From: Mumia sp. zg.B17
GTDB lineage: Bacteria; Actinomycetota; Actinomycetes; Propionibacteriales; Nocardioidaceae
Assembly: GCF_019550915.1 (NCBI RefSeq)
Contig: NZ_JAHWCI010000008.1
Span: 682,001 to 746,000 of the forward strand
DNA length: 64,000 bases
Direction: 5' to 3'
The position numbers and the translations under genes are program-made. Position 1 is the stretch's first letter. Each line of letters begins with the position of its first letter. Of the stretch, positions 36,150 through 44,542 are shown piece by piece. Under the pieces are notes generated by a model that worked only from the letters and a program-made list of their open reading frames with translations, did not search any database and was not told the DNA's origin.

Positions 36150-36838
36150 GCCACGGCGCCTTCGCGTGCGGCGATCCGCTGCTCGGCGCCGACCGCGACC
36201 ACCCGGTCGACGAAGATTCCCGGCGTCACCACCGCCTCGGGGTCGATCTCATCGGCCTCGACCACCTCGTCCACCTCGGCCACGGTCGTGGTCGCGGCGG
36301 TCGCCATCACCGGGCCGAAGTTGCGGGCCGTCTTGTGGAACACGAGGTTGCCCGCCGTGTCGGCCCGCCGTGCGGAGATGAGGGCGACGTCCCCGCCCAA
36401 CGGGTACTCGAGGACGTAGTCGCGTCCGCCGATCGAGCGCGTCTCCTTGCCCTCGGCCAGCACCGTGCCGTACGCCGTGGGCGTGAAGAACGCGCCGATC
36501 CCGGCGCCCGCGGCACGCATCCGCTCGGCGAGGTTGCCCTGCGGGACGACCTCGAGCTCGATCCTGCCGGTGCGGTAGAGAGCGTCGAAGACGTGCGAGT
36601 CGGGCTGGCGCGGGTAGGAGCAGATCATCTTGCGGACCCGCCCGGTGGCGAGCAGCGCCGCAAGTCCCGTCTCGCCGTTGCCGGCGTTGTTGCTCACCAC
36701 CGTGAGGTCACCCGCGCCCTGGAGGACCAGGGCGTCGATCAGCGAGAACGGCATCCCCGCCGTGCCGAAGCCTCCGACCAGGACCGTCGCGCCGTCCTGG
36801 ACGTCGGCGACCGCGGCGTCCGCGTCCAGCACCTCCAT
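36146..36838 (-). CDS. pcaI: 3-oxoadipate CoA-transferase subunit A
   Basis: A 230-residue alpha subunit. The glycine-rich segment ATVLVGGFGTAGMPFSLIDAL, NNAGNGETGLAALL, PQGNLAERMRAAGAGIGAFFTPTAYGT and RADTAGNLVFHKTARNF match the family. ATG 36838 shares one base with the pcaF stop (TGATG), giving tight coupling; longer starts lie inside pcaF. Confidence 0.9.
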   Translation of the reverse strand: MEVLDADAAVADVQDGATVLVGGFGTAGMPFSLIDALVLQGAGDLTVVSNNAGNGETGLAALLATGRVRKMICSYPRQPDSHVFDALYRTGRIELEVVPQGNLAERMRAAGAGIGAFFTPTAYGTVLAEGKETRSIGGRDYVLEYPLGGDVALISARRADTAGNLVFHKTARNFGPVMATAATTTVAEVDEVVEADEIDPEAVVTPGIFVDRVVAVGAEQRIAAREGAVA

Positions 36839-38025
36839 CAGGAGGCTGCCTGCTCGTTCTCGAGGACGACGGCGAGGCCCTGCCCGACGCCGATGCAGAT
36901 CGCGGCCACGCCCCAGCGGCGTCCGTTCTCGCGCAGCACGGCGGCGAGCGTGCCGAGGATCCGGCCGCCGGAGGCGCCGAGCGGGTGGCCCAGCGCGACG
37001 GCGCCGCCCCACTGGTTGACGAGGTCGGGATCGAGCCCCCACGCGTCGACGCAGGCGAGGCTCTGGACCGCGAAAGCCTCGTTGAGCTCGACAGCGCCGA
37101 CCTGGTCCCACCCGATGCCGGCGCGGGCGAGAGCCCGGTTGGCCGCCTCCACAGGGGCGTACCCGAAGGCCTGCGGCTCCAGCGCCATCGCCCCGCGGCC
37201 CGCGATCCGGGCGAGCGGCTCACGGCCGGTCAGCTCCGCACCCCGCTCGGAGCCGAGGAGGACCGCCGAGGCGCCGTCGCTGAGCGGTGAGGCGTTGCCG
37301 GCCGTGATCGTGCCGTCGGGGCGGAAGGACGGCTTGAGCCGCGCCAGCGCCTCGACCGACGAGTCGGGACGTACGCCCTCGTCGCGGGCCAGGTCGGCAC
37401 CGTCGACGCCGACCACCAGGTCGTCGTAGCGGCCCGCCTCCCACGCGGCGTGCGCGCGCTGGTGCGAGGCTGCTGCGAAGGCGTCCTGACGCTCGCGGGA
37501 GATGCCGAACCGCTCCTGCAGCTGCTCGTTGGACTCGCCGAGCGAGACGGTCCACTCCTGGGGCATGCGCGGGTTCACCAGCCGCCAGCCGAGGGTGGTC
37601 GAGACCATCTCGGCATCGCCGGCAGGGAATCCGCGGGTCGGCTTGGGCACCACCCAGGGCGCTCTGCTCATCGACTCCACGCCGCCGGTGAGGATCACGT
37701 CGGCGTCGCCGCACTCGATCGCGCGCGATGCCGAGATGGCGGCGTCCAGGCTGGAGCCGCACAGCCGGTTGACCGTGACACCTGGGACGCTGACCGGCAG
37801 GCCGGCGAGCAGGGCCGCCATCCGGCCGACGTTGCGGTTGTCCTCGCCGGCGCCGTTGGCGTTGCCCCACACGACATCCTCGATGCGCTCGGGGTCGAGG
37901 GCGGGCGACCGCTTCAGCGTCGCCGCCACGACCGTGGCCGCCAGGTCGTCGGGGCGTACGCCGGACAACCCGCCGCCGTAGCGGCCGAACGGCGTCCGGA
38001 CGGCATCCAGCACGTACGCAGGCAT
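36838..38025 (-). CDS. pcaF: 3-oxoadipyl-CoA thiolase
   Basis: A 395-residue thiolase that splits 3-oxoadipyl-CoA into succinyl-CoA and acetyl-CoA. Nucleophile Cys89 in NRLCGSSLDA, NEAFAVQS, the His in GGAVALGHPLGASGGR and the second Cys in AICIGVGQG are all present. ATG 38025 is followed directly by the family start (MPAYVLDAVRTPFGRYGGGLSG). The operator-like palindrome 38053-38067 lies 28-42 bases upstream, so pcaFIJ may have its own regulated promoter although pcaL is only 67 bases away. Confidence 0.92.
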   Translation of the reverse strand: MPAYVLDAVRTPFGRYGGGLSGVRPDDLAATVVAATLKRSPALDPERIEDVVWGNANGAGEDNRNVGRMAALLAGLPVSVPGVTVNRLCGSSLDAAISASRAIECGDADVILTGGVESMSRAPWVVPKPTRGFPAGDAEMVSTTLGWRLVNPRMPQEWTVSLGESNEQLQERFGISRERQDAFAAASHQRAHAAWEAGRYDDLVVGVDGADLARDEGVRPDSSVEALARLKPSFRPDGTITAGNASPLSDGASAVLLGSERGAELTGREPLARIAGRGAMALEPQAFGYAPVEAANRALARAGIGWDQVGAVELNEAFAVQSLACVDAWGLDPDLVNQWGGAVALGHPLGASGGRILGTLAAVLRENGRRWGVAAICIGVGQGLAVVLENEQAAS

Positions 38026-38052
38026 CGCACTCCTCAGCAGGACAGGCGTGTT

Positions 38053-38067
38053 GTTCGCTTTGCGAAC
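38053..38067. promoter_or_regulatory. Palindromic operator GTTCGC-TTT-GCGAAC before pcaF
   Basis: Perfect 6-bp arms identical to the core at 28810-28824 (spacer TTT instead of TTA). It lies between pcaL and pcaF. The two copies 9 kb apart argue for one regulator, probably the IclR protein at 27918-28709. Confidence 0.65.
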
Positions 38068-38092
38068 GGGGGTACGTCAGGTGAACAGTTTA

Positions 38093-39298
38093 TCACGCCT
38101 CGTCGTCATCGATCTCGGCGAAGACCTGCTGCATCACGCCGAGCGCGGCGTTCGTGACCGGGACACCGGAATAGATCCCGGTGTGCAGCAGCACCTCGGC
38201 GATCTCCTCCCGCGACAACCCGTTGCGCAGGCCCGCACGCACGTGCATCGCCAGCTCCTCGCGATGCCCCAGCGTCGCCAGCAGTGCGAGCGTGATCATC
38301 GAGCGGCTGCGGCGGTCGATGACGTCGCGACCCCACACCTCGCCCCACGCGTAGCGGGTGATGAGCTCTTGGAAGGGACGCGTGAGCGCGTCGGTCTTCG
38401 CGGTCGCGCGGTCGACGTGCGCGTCGCCCAGCACCGCCCGCCGTACCTCCATGCCGCGGGTCGCCGCCTCGTCCCCGATGTGTGCAGGTGATCCAGGAAA
38501 TGACCCGGTGATTCGGTGGCCAAGTGCACGAATCGCGGACGAGACCTCCGCTGGCGCCTCCGCGGGGGCCAGGTGGGCCACGCCCTCAAGAACGATCAGC
38601 TCGCCGTCGCGCACCCCGTCGGCGATCTCCCTGAGCTTGTCGGGGGGCGTCGCGACGTCGTGCTCGCCCGCGAGCGCGACCACCGGAGAATCGATCTGGT
38701 CGAGCCGGTCGCGCACGTCGAACGCCGCGAGCGCCTCGCAGACCTGCGCGTAGCCCTCGGCGTCGGTCGCCTGCAGCACGTGCAGCAGCGCGGAGCCGAC
38801 ACCTGGCTCGCGCTCGAGGAAGCCGGGCGCGAACCACCGGTCCGCCGACGTGGTCACCATCACCGGCGTCCCGGAGGCGCGTACGGTCGCAGCGCGGTCG
38901 TGCCACATCTGGGCGTCACCGATCTGCGCACCCGTGCAGATCAGCACCGCGCCGGTCACCGCCTCCGGCGCGTCGAGCAGGAGCTGCAGCCCGACCGCAC
39001 CGCCCACGGAGTCGCCGGCGTAGAGGAACCGCACCGCCTCGTCACCCCGGGCCTCGGCCGCACCGGCGGCGAATCCGAGCACTCCCTCGGCCAGCTCGGC
39101 GATCGTGAACGGCGACCGCACCGGCCCGTCGACGTGACCGGGGAGGTTCCACCCGACCACGTGGAAGTCGCTCCCGAGCTCCTTGGCCGCCGCCGACCAC
39201 AACGCCGAGGCGGAGGTGCCGAGCGACGGGCCGACGACGAGGAGGGGGAGCGCGCCGTGACCGGCCAGCTCCTCTCCGGTGATCCGAGGAACCGTCAT
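38093..39298 (-). CDS. pcaL: Fused 3-oxoadipate enol-lactone hydrolase / 4-carboxymuconolactone decarboxylase
   Basis: A 401-residue fusion covering two consecutive pathway steps. Residues 1-260 are an alpha/beta hydrolase (PcaD) with Ser97 in AGDSVGG, Asp214 in GEHDVATPP and His242 in GVAHLAPAEAP. Residues about 275-400 are the PcaC decarboxylase (RSRSMITLALLATLGHREELAMHVRAG, EIAEVLLHTGIYSGVP). Such PcaL fusions are known in actinobacteria. The domain order fits PcaL and no separate pcaC or pcaD is present. ATG 39298 overlaps the pcaB stop (ATGA). Confidence 0.93.
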   Translation of the reverse strand: MTVPRITGEELAGHGALPLLVVGPSLGTSASALWSAAAKELGSDFHVVGWNLPGHVDGPVRSPFTIAELAEGVLGFAAGAAEARGDEAVRFLYAGDSVGGAVGLQLLLDAPEAVTGAVLICTGAQIGDAQMWHDRAATVRASGTPVMVTTSADRWFAPGFLEREPGVGSALLHVLQATDAEGYAQVCEALAAFDVRDRLDQIDSPVVALAGEHDVATPPDKLREIADGVRDGELIVLEGVAHLAPAEAPAEVSSAIRALGHRITGSFPGSPAHIGDEAATRGMEVRRAVLGDAHVDRATAKTDALTRPFQELITRYAWGEVWGRDVIDRRSRSMITLALLATLGHREELAMHVRAGLRNGLSREEIAEVLLHTGIYSGVPVTNAALGVMQQVFAEIDDDEA

Positions 39299-40584
39299 GC
39301 GGAGGCCTCCAGGAACGTACGGGTGCGGACGAGGGTGGCGTCGACGAACAGCTCGGTGGCACCGAGGTAGGAGGATGCACGCGTCCCCACGGGCTCTGTC
39401 CCGATGACATCCGGGCCTGATCCGGCGCCGGCGCCGGTCGACCGCCGGACGCCGTCACGCTCGGTGAAGATCCCCTCGCCGGCGGCCTCGAGGGTGGCGC
39501 GCATCCGGGCCGCGTCGACCCGCAGCCCGGCAAGGAGCTCGCTGGCCTGCTCCGACGCGACCACGGCGCGGCGCGCGAGCGTACGGAGCGTCTCCCACTC
39601 GGCGTGCCAGGAACCGTCCGGTCGCTGGTCGCCGGCGAGCGCCGCCGCGGTGTGCAGCGTCGAGGCGAGCGGGGGCGCGGCGAGCGCCGCACGACGCAGC
39701 AGGACCGAGAGCACCGGATTCTGCTTGTGGGGCATCGTCGAGGAGCCGCCGCGGCCGTCCTTCGTCGGCTCGGCGAGCTCGGCGATCTCCGGGCGGGCGA
39801 GCGTCAGCACGTCGGTCGCGACGTGTCCCCACGCGTCGGTCGCCGTGACGAGGGCATCGCCGGCACGAACGACAGGGGTACGGCGGACGTGCCAAGGCGT
39901 CGTCCACGCCAGCCCGAGCGTCGTCGCGGCGGAGCGCGCGAGCGACACGGCCACGGCGGCCGGGTCCGGACGCCCGCGCAGCCGGGCGAGCTCGGTGGTG
40001 GCCGCCAGCGTGCCCACCGCCCCGCCGAGCTGCGCCGGTAGGCCGCCCCGCACCCGGTCGATGTCGTGCGCGGCGTCGAGCAACCCCTCGAGCCACCCCG
40101 CCGCGACCAGCCCGAACGTCGTCGGGACGGCGTGCTGGGTCAGCGTCCGGCCGACCATCACCGTCCTCCGGTGCGCCTCGACGTGCCCGACGAGTGCGAT
40201 CGCCTGCTCTCGGAGCTGCGCGGCGATGTGGTCCAGGGCATCGCGGAGCACCAGGACGACCGCCGTGTCCACGACGTCCTGGCTGGTCAGACCCTGGTGG
40301 ATCCAGGTGGCGTCCGACTCCGCGGCGCCAGGGGGCGCCGCGCGCCGGCGCAGCAGCGCGACCAGACCGATGACGGGGGTGCCGCCGTCCTCGGCACCCG
40401 CCGCGAGCTCCGGCAGGTCGTCGGGGCCCACCAGCCCGACGAGGTCCAGGGCCTTCGGAGCGAGGCCGGCGTCGACGAGCGCGTCGAGCCACGCCTGCTC
40501 TATCTGCACCGTCGCCGCGAGGACGTGGGCGTCGCCGAGCAGGTCCCCGGCCCGCTCGTCACCGGGCCAGAGCAGATCCGTCAT
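39295..40584 (-). CDS. pcaB: 3-carboxy-cis,cis-muconate cycloisomerase
   Basis: A 429-residue fumarase/aspartase-superfamily enzyme that lactonises 3-carboxy-cis,cis-muconate. The family signature GGSSTMPHKQNPVLS is complete; WIHQGLTSQDVVDTA and RTLTQHAVPTTFG carry the other conserved blocks. Start ATG 40584 is five bases after the pcaG stop. Adenylosuccinate lyase is excluded by context. Confidence 0.92.
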   Translation of the reverse strand: MTDLLWPGDERAGDLLGDAHVLAATVQIEQAWLDALVDAGLAPKALDLVGLVGPDDLPELAAGAEDGGTPVIGLVALLRRRAAPPGAAESDATWIHQGLTSQDVVDTAVVLVLRDALDHIAAQLREQAIALVGHVEAHRRTVMVGRTLTQHAVPTTFGLVAAGWLEGLLDAAHDIDRVRGGLPAQLGGAVGTLAATTELARLRGRPDPAAVAVSLARSAATTLGLAWTTPWHVRRTPVVRAGDALVTATDAWGHVATDVLTLARPEIAELAEPTKDGRGGSSTMPHKQNPVLSVLLRRAALAAPPLASTLHTAAALAGDQRPDGSWHAEWETLRTLARRAVVASEQASELLAGLRVDAARMRATLEAAGEGIFTERDGVRRSTGAGAGSGPDVIGTEPVGTRASSYLGATELFVDATLVRTRTFLEASA

Positions 40585-40589
40585 GGGTC

Positions 40590-41147
40590 TCAGTGTCCCG
40601 GAAACTGGAGGAACACGGTCTCATCGTCACCCTGGAGCCGGATGTCGAAGCGAAGCCCTTGCTCGTCCTCGACCGCCAGCAGCGTGGCGCGCCGGTCGTC
40701 CTCGACCGACGCCAGCAGCCGGTCGGCGGCGAGGACGGAGGTGTCACCGGGGACGTAGGCCCGCGTGAAGAGCCGGTTCGTGAGTCCGCGCGCGAGGACG
40801 GTCACCGCGAAGAAGGCTGCGGCGCCCTCCTCGGTAGGCCCGGGCACGAGGGTCCAGAAGCTGTACGTCCCGTCGCGCCGCGTGGGTGCCCGACCGAACC
40901 CGGTGAACGTGGCCCCGTCCCGGCACAACGAGCCCGCCCTCGCCACCACGGCACCGTCCGGCGCGGCCTGCCAGATCTCGACCAGCGCGTCCGAGATCGG
41001 CGCGCCCGCACCGTCGTACACGGTCCCGTGCAGCTGCACCGCCCCCGGCGTGCCCGGCGAGACGAGCTCGCGGTCACCGGCGTACGGGAGGGCGAAGTGG
41101 AAGAACGGCCCGACGGTCTGTCCGGGGGTGGGCGTCAGGGTGCTCAT
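40590..41147 (-). CDS. pcaG: Protocatechuate 3,4-dioxygenase alpha subunit
   Basis: A 185-residue alpha subunit of the intradiol ring-cleaving dioxygenase. TPGQTVGPFFHFALPY opens the protein as in the family, followed by DALVEIWQA and GTYSFWTLVPGP; the iron ligands reside in the beta subunit and are naturally absent here. ATG 41147 overlaps the pcaH stop (ATGA). Confidence 0.92.
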   Translation of the reverse strand: MSTLTPTPGQTVGPFFHFALPYAGDRELVSPGTPGAVQLHGTVYDGAGAPISDALVEIWQAAPDGAVVARAGSLCRDGATFTGFGRAPTRRDGTYSFWTLVPGPTEEGAAAFFAVTVLARGLTNRLFTRAYVPGDTSVLAADRLLASVEDDRRATLLAVEDEQGLRFDIRLQGDDETVFLQFPGH

Positions 41148-41947
41148 GCGTCACCTCGATCGCTCGCGTCGTCCTCGGGCTCCATGTAGGTGCGGCTGCT
41201 GCCGGTGAGCACGATGTCCCAGCGGTAGCCGAGCGCCCACTCGTGACTCGTCAGGCCGTGGTCGTACGTGGCGACGAGCCGCTCGCGCGCTTTGGCGTCG
41301 GTGACGCTCTGGTAGATCGGGTCGAGCGCGAACAGCGGGTCGCCCGGGAAGTACATCTGCGTCACCATCCGCTGGGTGAAGTCGGTGCCGAAGAGCGAGA
41401 AGTGGATGTGCGCCGGCCGCCACGCGTTGTGGTGGTTGCGCCACGGGTACGGGCCCGGCTTGATCGTCTGGAAGCGGTAGACGCCGTCGCTGTCGGTCAG
41501 GCACCGCCCGACACCGGTGAAGTTGGGGTCCAGGGGCGCCGGGTGCTGGTCGCGCTTGTGGATGTAGCGACCGCCGGCGTTCGCCTGCCAGATCTCCACG
41601 AGCTGGTGCCGGACCGGCCGTCCTTCGCCGTCGACCACACGACCGGTGACGACCGTACGCTCGCCGATCGGCTCGCCGGTGCTCTGGATCGTCAGGTCGG
41701 CCTCGAGCGGGTCGACGTCGCGGGTGCCGAAGCAGGGCGCCCACCGCTCGATCGTCTCGGGGTCGGCGTGGTGCAGGTCCTTGGTGGGGTGGCGCAGCGC
41801 GGTGCTGCGGTAGGGCGGGTAGTCGCGGCGAGGCTGCGTCTCCTCGACCCCGGAGCGCTGGTAGGCGGCCTCGATCTCCTCGATCTCGGCCGTGATGTCG
41901 GCCTGCGTGGTGGACGTGCTGTCGTCGGAGGGCACGGCTGAGGTCAT
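41144..41947 (-). CDS. pcaH: Protocatechuate 3,4-dioxygenase beta subunit
   Basis: A 267-residue catalytic subunit that binds non-heme Fe(III) and opens the ring between the two hydroxyls of protocatechuate. All four ligands are visible: Tyr128 (GGRYIHKRDQH), Tyr167 (GPYPWRNHHN), His180 and His182 (RPAHIHFSLFG). The N-terminal 45 residues are an acidic, Ser/Thr-rich extension with a short coiled segment. First gene of the pcaHGBL run; a perfect palindrome lies 14-27 bases upstream. ATG 41947 lacks a clear Shine-Dalgarno. Confidence 0.94.
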   Translation of the reverse strand: MTSAVPSDDSTSTTQADITAEIEEIEAAYQRSGVEETQPRRDYPPYRSTALRHPTKDLHHADPETIERWAPCFGTRDVDPLEADLTIQSTGEPIGERTVVTGRVVDGEGRPVRHQLVEIWQANAGGRYIHKRDQHPAPLDPNFTGVGRCLTDSDGVYRFQTIKPGPYPWRNHHNAWRPAHIHFSLFGTDFTQRMVTQMYFPGDPLFALDPIYQSVTDAKARERLVATYDHGLTSHEWALGYRWDIVLTGSSRTYMEPEDDASDRGDA

Positions 41948-41960
41948 CCCCGCACGCTAG

Positions 41961-41974
41961 GTGACCGCGGTCAC
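41961..41974. promoter_or_regulatory. Palindrome GTGACCG-CGGTCAC between pcaH and the second IclR gene
   Basis: Perfect 14-base inverted repeat in the 67-base divergent spacer. It is unlike the GTTCGC-type sites and so probably belongs to the second IclR regulator (42015-42836). A weaker repeat TTCCG-TCCAG-CGGAA lies at 41991-42005. Confidence 0.55.
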
Positions 41975-42014
41975 ACGATGAAGACTACGATTCCGTCCAG
42001 CGGAAGGAGCGGGC

Positions 42015-42836
42015 ATGGCCGGCAACACCTCGGCACCCGGCGTGACGGTGGCTGCGCGAGTCATGGCGCTGCTCGCCGCGTTCGACGCCGGCCACCGCCG
42101 CCTGACGCTGAGCGAGCTGGCGCGGCGCTCCGGCCTGCCCCTGGCGACCGCGCACCGCCTGGTGGGCGAGCTGGTCTCCGCCGGGGCGCTGTCGCGGCGT
42201 CCGGACGGCCGGTACGTCGTGGGCCGGCTGATCTGGGACATCGGGCTGCTCGCGCCGGTGGAGGCCGGACTGCGCCAGGTGGCCGAGCCGTTCCTCCACG
42301 ACATCTACGCCGCCACGCTGGCGACGGTCCACCTCGCGGTGCGCGACGGCGACGAGGCGCTCTACCTCGAGCGGATGCGCGGGCGTACGTCCGTCCCGGT
42401 CGTGAGCAGCATCGGCTCGACGCTGCCCCTGCACGCGACCGGGGTGGGCAAGGTCCTGCTGGCGCACGCTCCGGACGACGTCCGCCGCCGGGTCCTCGGC
42501 TCGCTCACCCGCGTGACGCCCTACACCGTCACCCAGCCGGGCATCCTCGAGGACGAGCTCGTGCGGGTTCGGCGCGACGGCTACGCGACGACGTACGAGG
42601 AGATGTCGCTGGGCGCCTGCTCGGTCGCGGTCCCCGTCCGTCGCAGCGGGTCGGTCGTCGCCGCGATCGGCGTGGTGGTGCCGCACCTCAAGCGCGACCG
42701 GTCGCGACTGGTGGCCGCGCTGCAGGTCGCCGCCCAGGGGATCGAGCGGCAGCTCGGGGCCGATCCCGCAGGCATTCCGCCCAGCAGAAGCGGCACATCG
42801 ACCGACGACCCGCGGCACGCTCCAATGTCCCCATGA
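42015..42836 (+). CDS. IclR-family regulator, co-transcribed with pobA
   Basis: A 273-residue IclR protein: winged helix-turn-helix at about 10-70 (VMALLAAFDAGHRRLTLSELARRSGLPLATAHRLVGEL), effector domain from about 80 (HLAVRDGDEALYLERMRGRTS, LPLHATGVGKVLLA). AAGGAG stands before ATG 42015. Its stop overlaps the pobA start (ATGA), so it probably controls pobA and, across the divergent spacer, pcaHGBL. PobR/PcaU-type role inferred. The last 20 residues are polar and Pro-rich. Confidence 0.85.
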   Translation: MAGNTSAPGVTVAARVMALLAAFDAGHRRLTLSELARRSGLPLATAHRLVGELVSAGALSRRPDGRYVVGRLIWDIGLLAPVEAGLRQVAEPFLHDIYAATLATVHLAVRDGDEALYLERMRGRTSVPVVSSIGSTLPLHATGVGKVLLAHAPDDVRRRVLGSLTRVTPYTVTQPGILEDELVRVRRDGYATTYEEMSLGACSVAVPVRRSGSVVAAIGVVVPHLKRDRSRLVAALQVAAQGIERQLGADPAGIPPSRSGTSTDDPRHAPMSP

Positions 42837-44017
42837 GCCCCGTCACCTCGCGGACCCAGGTCGCCATCGTCGGCGCCGGGCCCGCCGGTCTCCTCCTCGC
42901 CCACCTGCTCGCGGCGGAGGGTGTCGAGTCGGTCGTGCTGGAGACCCGCAGTCAGGAGTACGTGGCGGCACGGATCCGTGCGGGGATCCTCGAGCAGAGC
43001 AGCGTCGACCTCCTGAGCGAGGCCGGTCTGGGCGCGCGGCTCGCGCACGAGGGTGACCGGCACCGCGGGATCTATCTCCAGTTTCCCCACGAGCGCCACC
43101 ACCTCGACTTCGTGGACCTGGCCGGCCGCAGCGTCTACGTCTACGGGCAGACGGAGGTGCAGAAGGACCTCGTCGACGCCCGTGCCGCCGGTGGTCAGGA
43201 GTGGGTGTACGAGATCACCGACACCGCGCTGCACGAGGTCGACAGCGACCGGCCGTCGGTCACCTACCGCGCCGCCGACGGCACGGAGCACCGCCTCGAG
43301 GCTGACGCGATCGCCGGCTGCGACGGGTCGTTCGGGCCGAGCCGATCCGCGATCCCCGGCGGCACGACGTGGGAGCGCACCTATCCGTACGCGTGGTTCG
43401 GCATCCTCGCCGACGTCGCTCCGTCGACCGACGAGCTCGTCTACGCCTGGCACCCCCACGGTTTTGCGCTGCACTCGATGCGGTCGGACACGGTGAGCCG
43501 GCTCTACCTGCAGGTCGAGCCCGGCACCGACCCCGACTCCTGGTCCGACGACCGGATCTGGGACGAGCTGGCGACCCGGCTGGGCCACGGCCAGGACGGG
43601 TGGGAGCTGAAGCCGGGCCCGATCACCGACAAGAGCGTGCTGCCGATGCGGTCCTACGTCCACGCCCCGATGAGTCACGGGCGCCTCTTCCTCGCCGGCG
43701 ACGCGGCGCACATCGTGCCGCCGACCGGGGCCAAGGGACTCAACCTCGCGATCGCCGACGTGGCCCTCCTGGCACCGGCCCTGGCAGCGCTGGTCCGGTC
43801 GGGAGACCGCCGCCTCGCCGACGCGTACTCGCAGAGCGCGCTGCGGCGGGTCTGGCGCTGCACGCACTTCTCGTGGTGGATGACGACGATGCTCCATCAG
43901 GACGGCGACCCGTTCAGCGCGCAGCTCCAGCTCTCGCAGCTGCGCTGGGTCACGTCCTCGCAGGCGGGCGCGACCGGTCTGGCGGAGAACTACTCGGGGC
44001 TCCCGTTCGAGGTGTGA
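42833..44017 (+). CDS. pobA: 4-hydroxybenzoate 3-monooxygenase
   Basis: A 394-residue FAD monooxygenase converting 4-hydroxybenzoate to protocatechuate with NAD(P)H and O2. GAGPAGLLLAHLL binds FAD; DGSFGPSR, the LHSMRSDTVSRLYLQVEPG strand and GDAAHIVPPTGAKGLNLAIADV are family blocks. The C-terminal ENYSGLPFE contains the Tyr equivalent to Tyr385 of the Pseudomonas enzyme. ATG 42833 overlaps the regulator stop by four bases. Its product feeds the adjacent pcaHG dioxygenase. Confidence 0.94.
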   Translation: MSPVTSRTQVAIVGAGPAGLLLAHLLAAEGVESVVLETRSQEYVAARIRAGILEQSSVDLLSEAGLGARLAHEGDRHRGIYLQFPHERHHLDFVDLAGRSVYVYGQTEVQKDLVDARAAGGQEWVYEITDTALHEVDSDRPSVTYRAADGTEHRLEADAIAGCDGSFGPSRSAIPGGTTWERTYPYAWFGILADVAPSTDELVYAWHPHGFALHSMRSDTVSRLYLQVEPGTDPDSWSDDRIWDELATRLGHGQDGWELKPGPITDKSVLPMRSYVHAPMSHGRLFLAGDAAHIVPPTGAKGLNLAIADVALLAPALAALVRSGDRRLADAYSQSALRRVWRCTHFSWWMTTMLHQDGDPFSAQLQLSQLRWVTSSQAGATGLAENYSGLPFEV

Positions 44018-44020
44018 GCC

Positions 44021-44488
44021 TCACGCCTGCATGGCGTCGGCGGGCTTGTCACCCTCGAGGTAGCGGGGCCCGGGCCCGAGCCGTGCGGCTCGGTCGCCGG
44101 GGTTGTTGAGCGCACACGTCTTGAGCGACAGGCACCCGCACCCGATGCAGGAGTCGAGGCTGTCGCGCAGTCTCTCCAGCTCGGCGATGCGGGCATCGAG
44201 GCGCGGTCGCCAGGACCGTGAGAGCCGGGTCCAGTCCTTCTTGGTCGGCGTGCGCCCCTCGGGGAGGGTGGCGAGGGCGTCGCGGATCTCGTCCAGCGAC
44301 AGGCCGATCCGCGACGCAGTCCGGATGAAGGCGATGCGGCGCAGCGCGCTGCGCCCGTAGCGACGCTGGTTGCCGGCCGTCCGCTCGGACTCGATCAGCC
44401 CCAGCGACTCGTAGTAGCGCAGTCCTGACGGCGCCACCCCGCTGCGCTCCGAGACCTCGCCGATCGTCAGGTCGGGCTCGCTGATCAC
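44021..44488 (-). CDS. soxR: Redox-sensitive MerR-family regulator SoxR
   Basis: A 155-residue SoxR. MerR helix-turn-helix DLTIGEVSERSGVAPSGLRYYESLGL, dimerisation helix near 85-110, and the [2Fe-2S] ligand set CIGCGCLSLKTC (Cys114, 117, 119, 125). SoxR responds to redox-active drugs and superoxide by cluster oxidation. AAGGAG five bases before GTG 44488 decides the start; ATG 44515 would lie inside the promoter palindrome. Convergent with pobA (three bases apart) and divergent from the transketolase genes, whose promoter carries a SoxR-box-like sequence. Confidence 0.93.
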   Translation of the reverse strand: MISEPDLTIGEVSERSGVAPSGLRYYESLGLIESERTAGNQRRYGRSALRRIAFIRTASRIGLSLDEIRDALATLPEGRTPTKKDWTRLSRSWRPRLDARIAELERLRDSLDSCIGCGCLSLKTCALNNPGDRAARLGPGPRYLEGDKPADAMQA

Positions 44489-44505
44489 CGTGGCTCCTTG
44501 CACGC

Positions 44506-44542
44506 TTGACCTCATGTCGACGTGAAGTCGCACGATACCCGC
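44506..44542 (+). promoter_or_regulatory. MerR-type promoter with SoxR-box-like palindrome
   Basis: TTGACC (44506-44511), a 19-base spacer and CACGAT (44531-44536) six bases before ATG 44543: the overlong spacer of SoxR/MerR-activated promoters with leaderless geometry. CCTCATGTCGACGTGAAG (44510-44527) lies in the spacer and matches the Escherichia coli SoxR box at 13 of 18 positions as I recall it. The -10 match is weak, as expected for an activated promoter. Confidence 0.6.

Noticed and set aside
38093-39298. Separate pcaC and pcaD genes
   Set aside because: A single uninterrupted frame holds both domains, as in known PcaL fusions.
40593-41208. Plus-strand frames opposite pcaG and pcaH
   Set aside because: Antisense shadows of well-conserved dioxygenase subunits.
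41978-42832. Plus-strand extension of pobA upstream across the IclR gene
   Set aside because: The IclR reading frame is clearly coding there; pobA begins with the conserved FAD motif at 42833.
44489-44515. soxR start at ATG 44515
   Set aside because: GTG 44488 has a near-perfect AAGGAG at correct spacing, and the longer form would place coding sequence over the SoxR-box-like palindrome.
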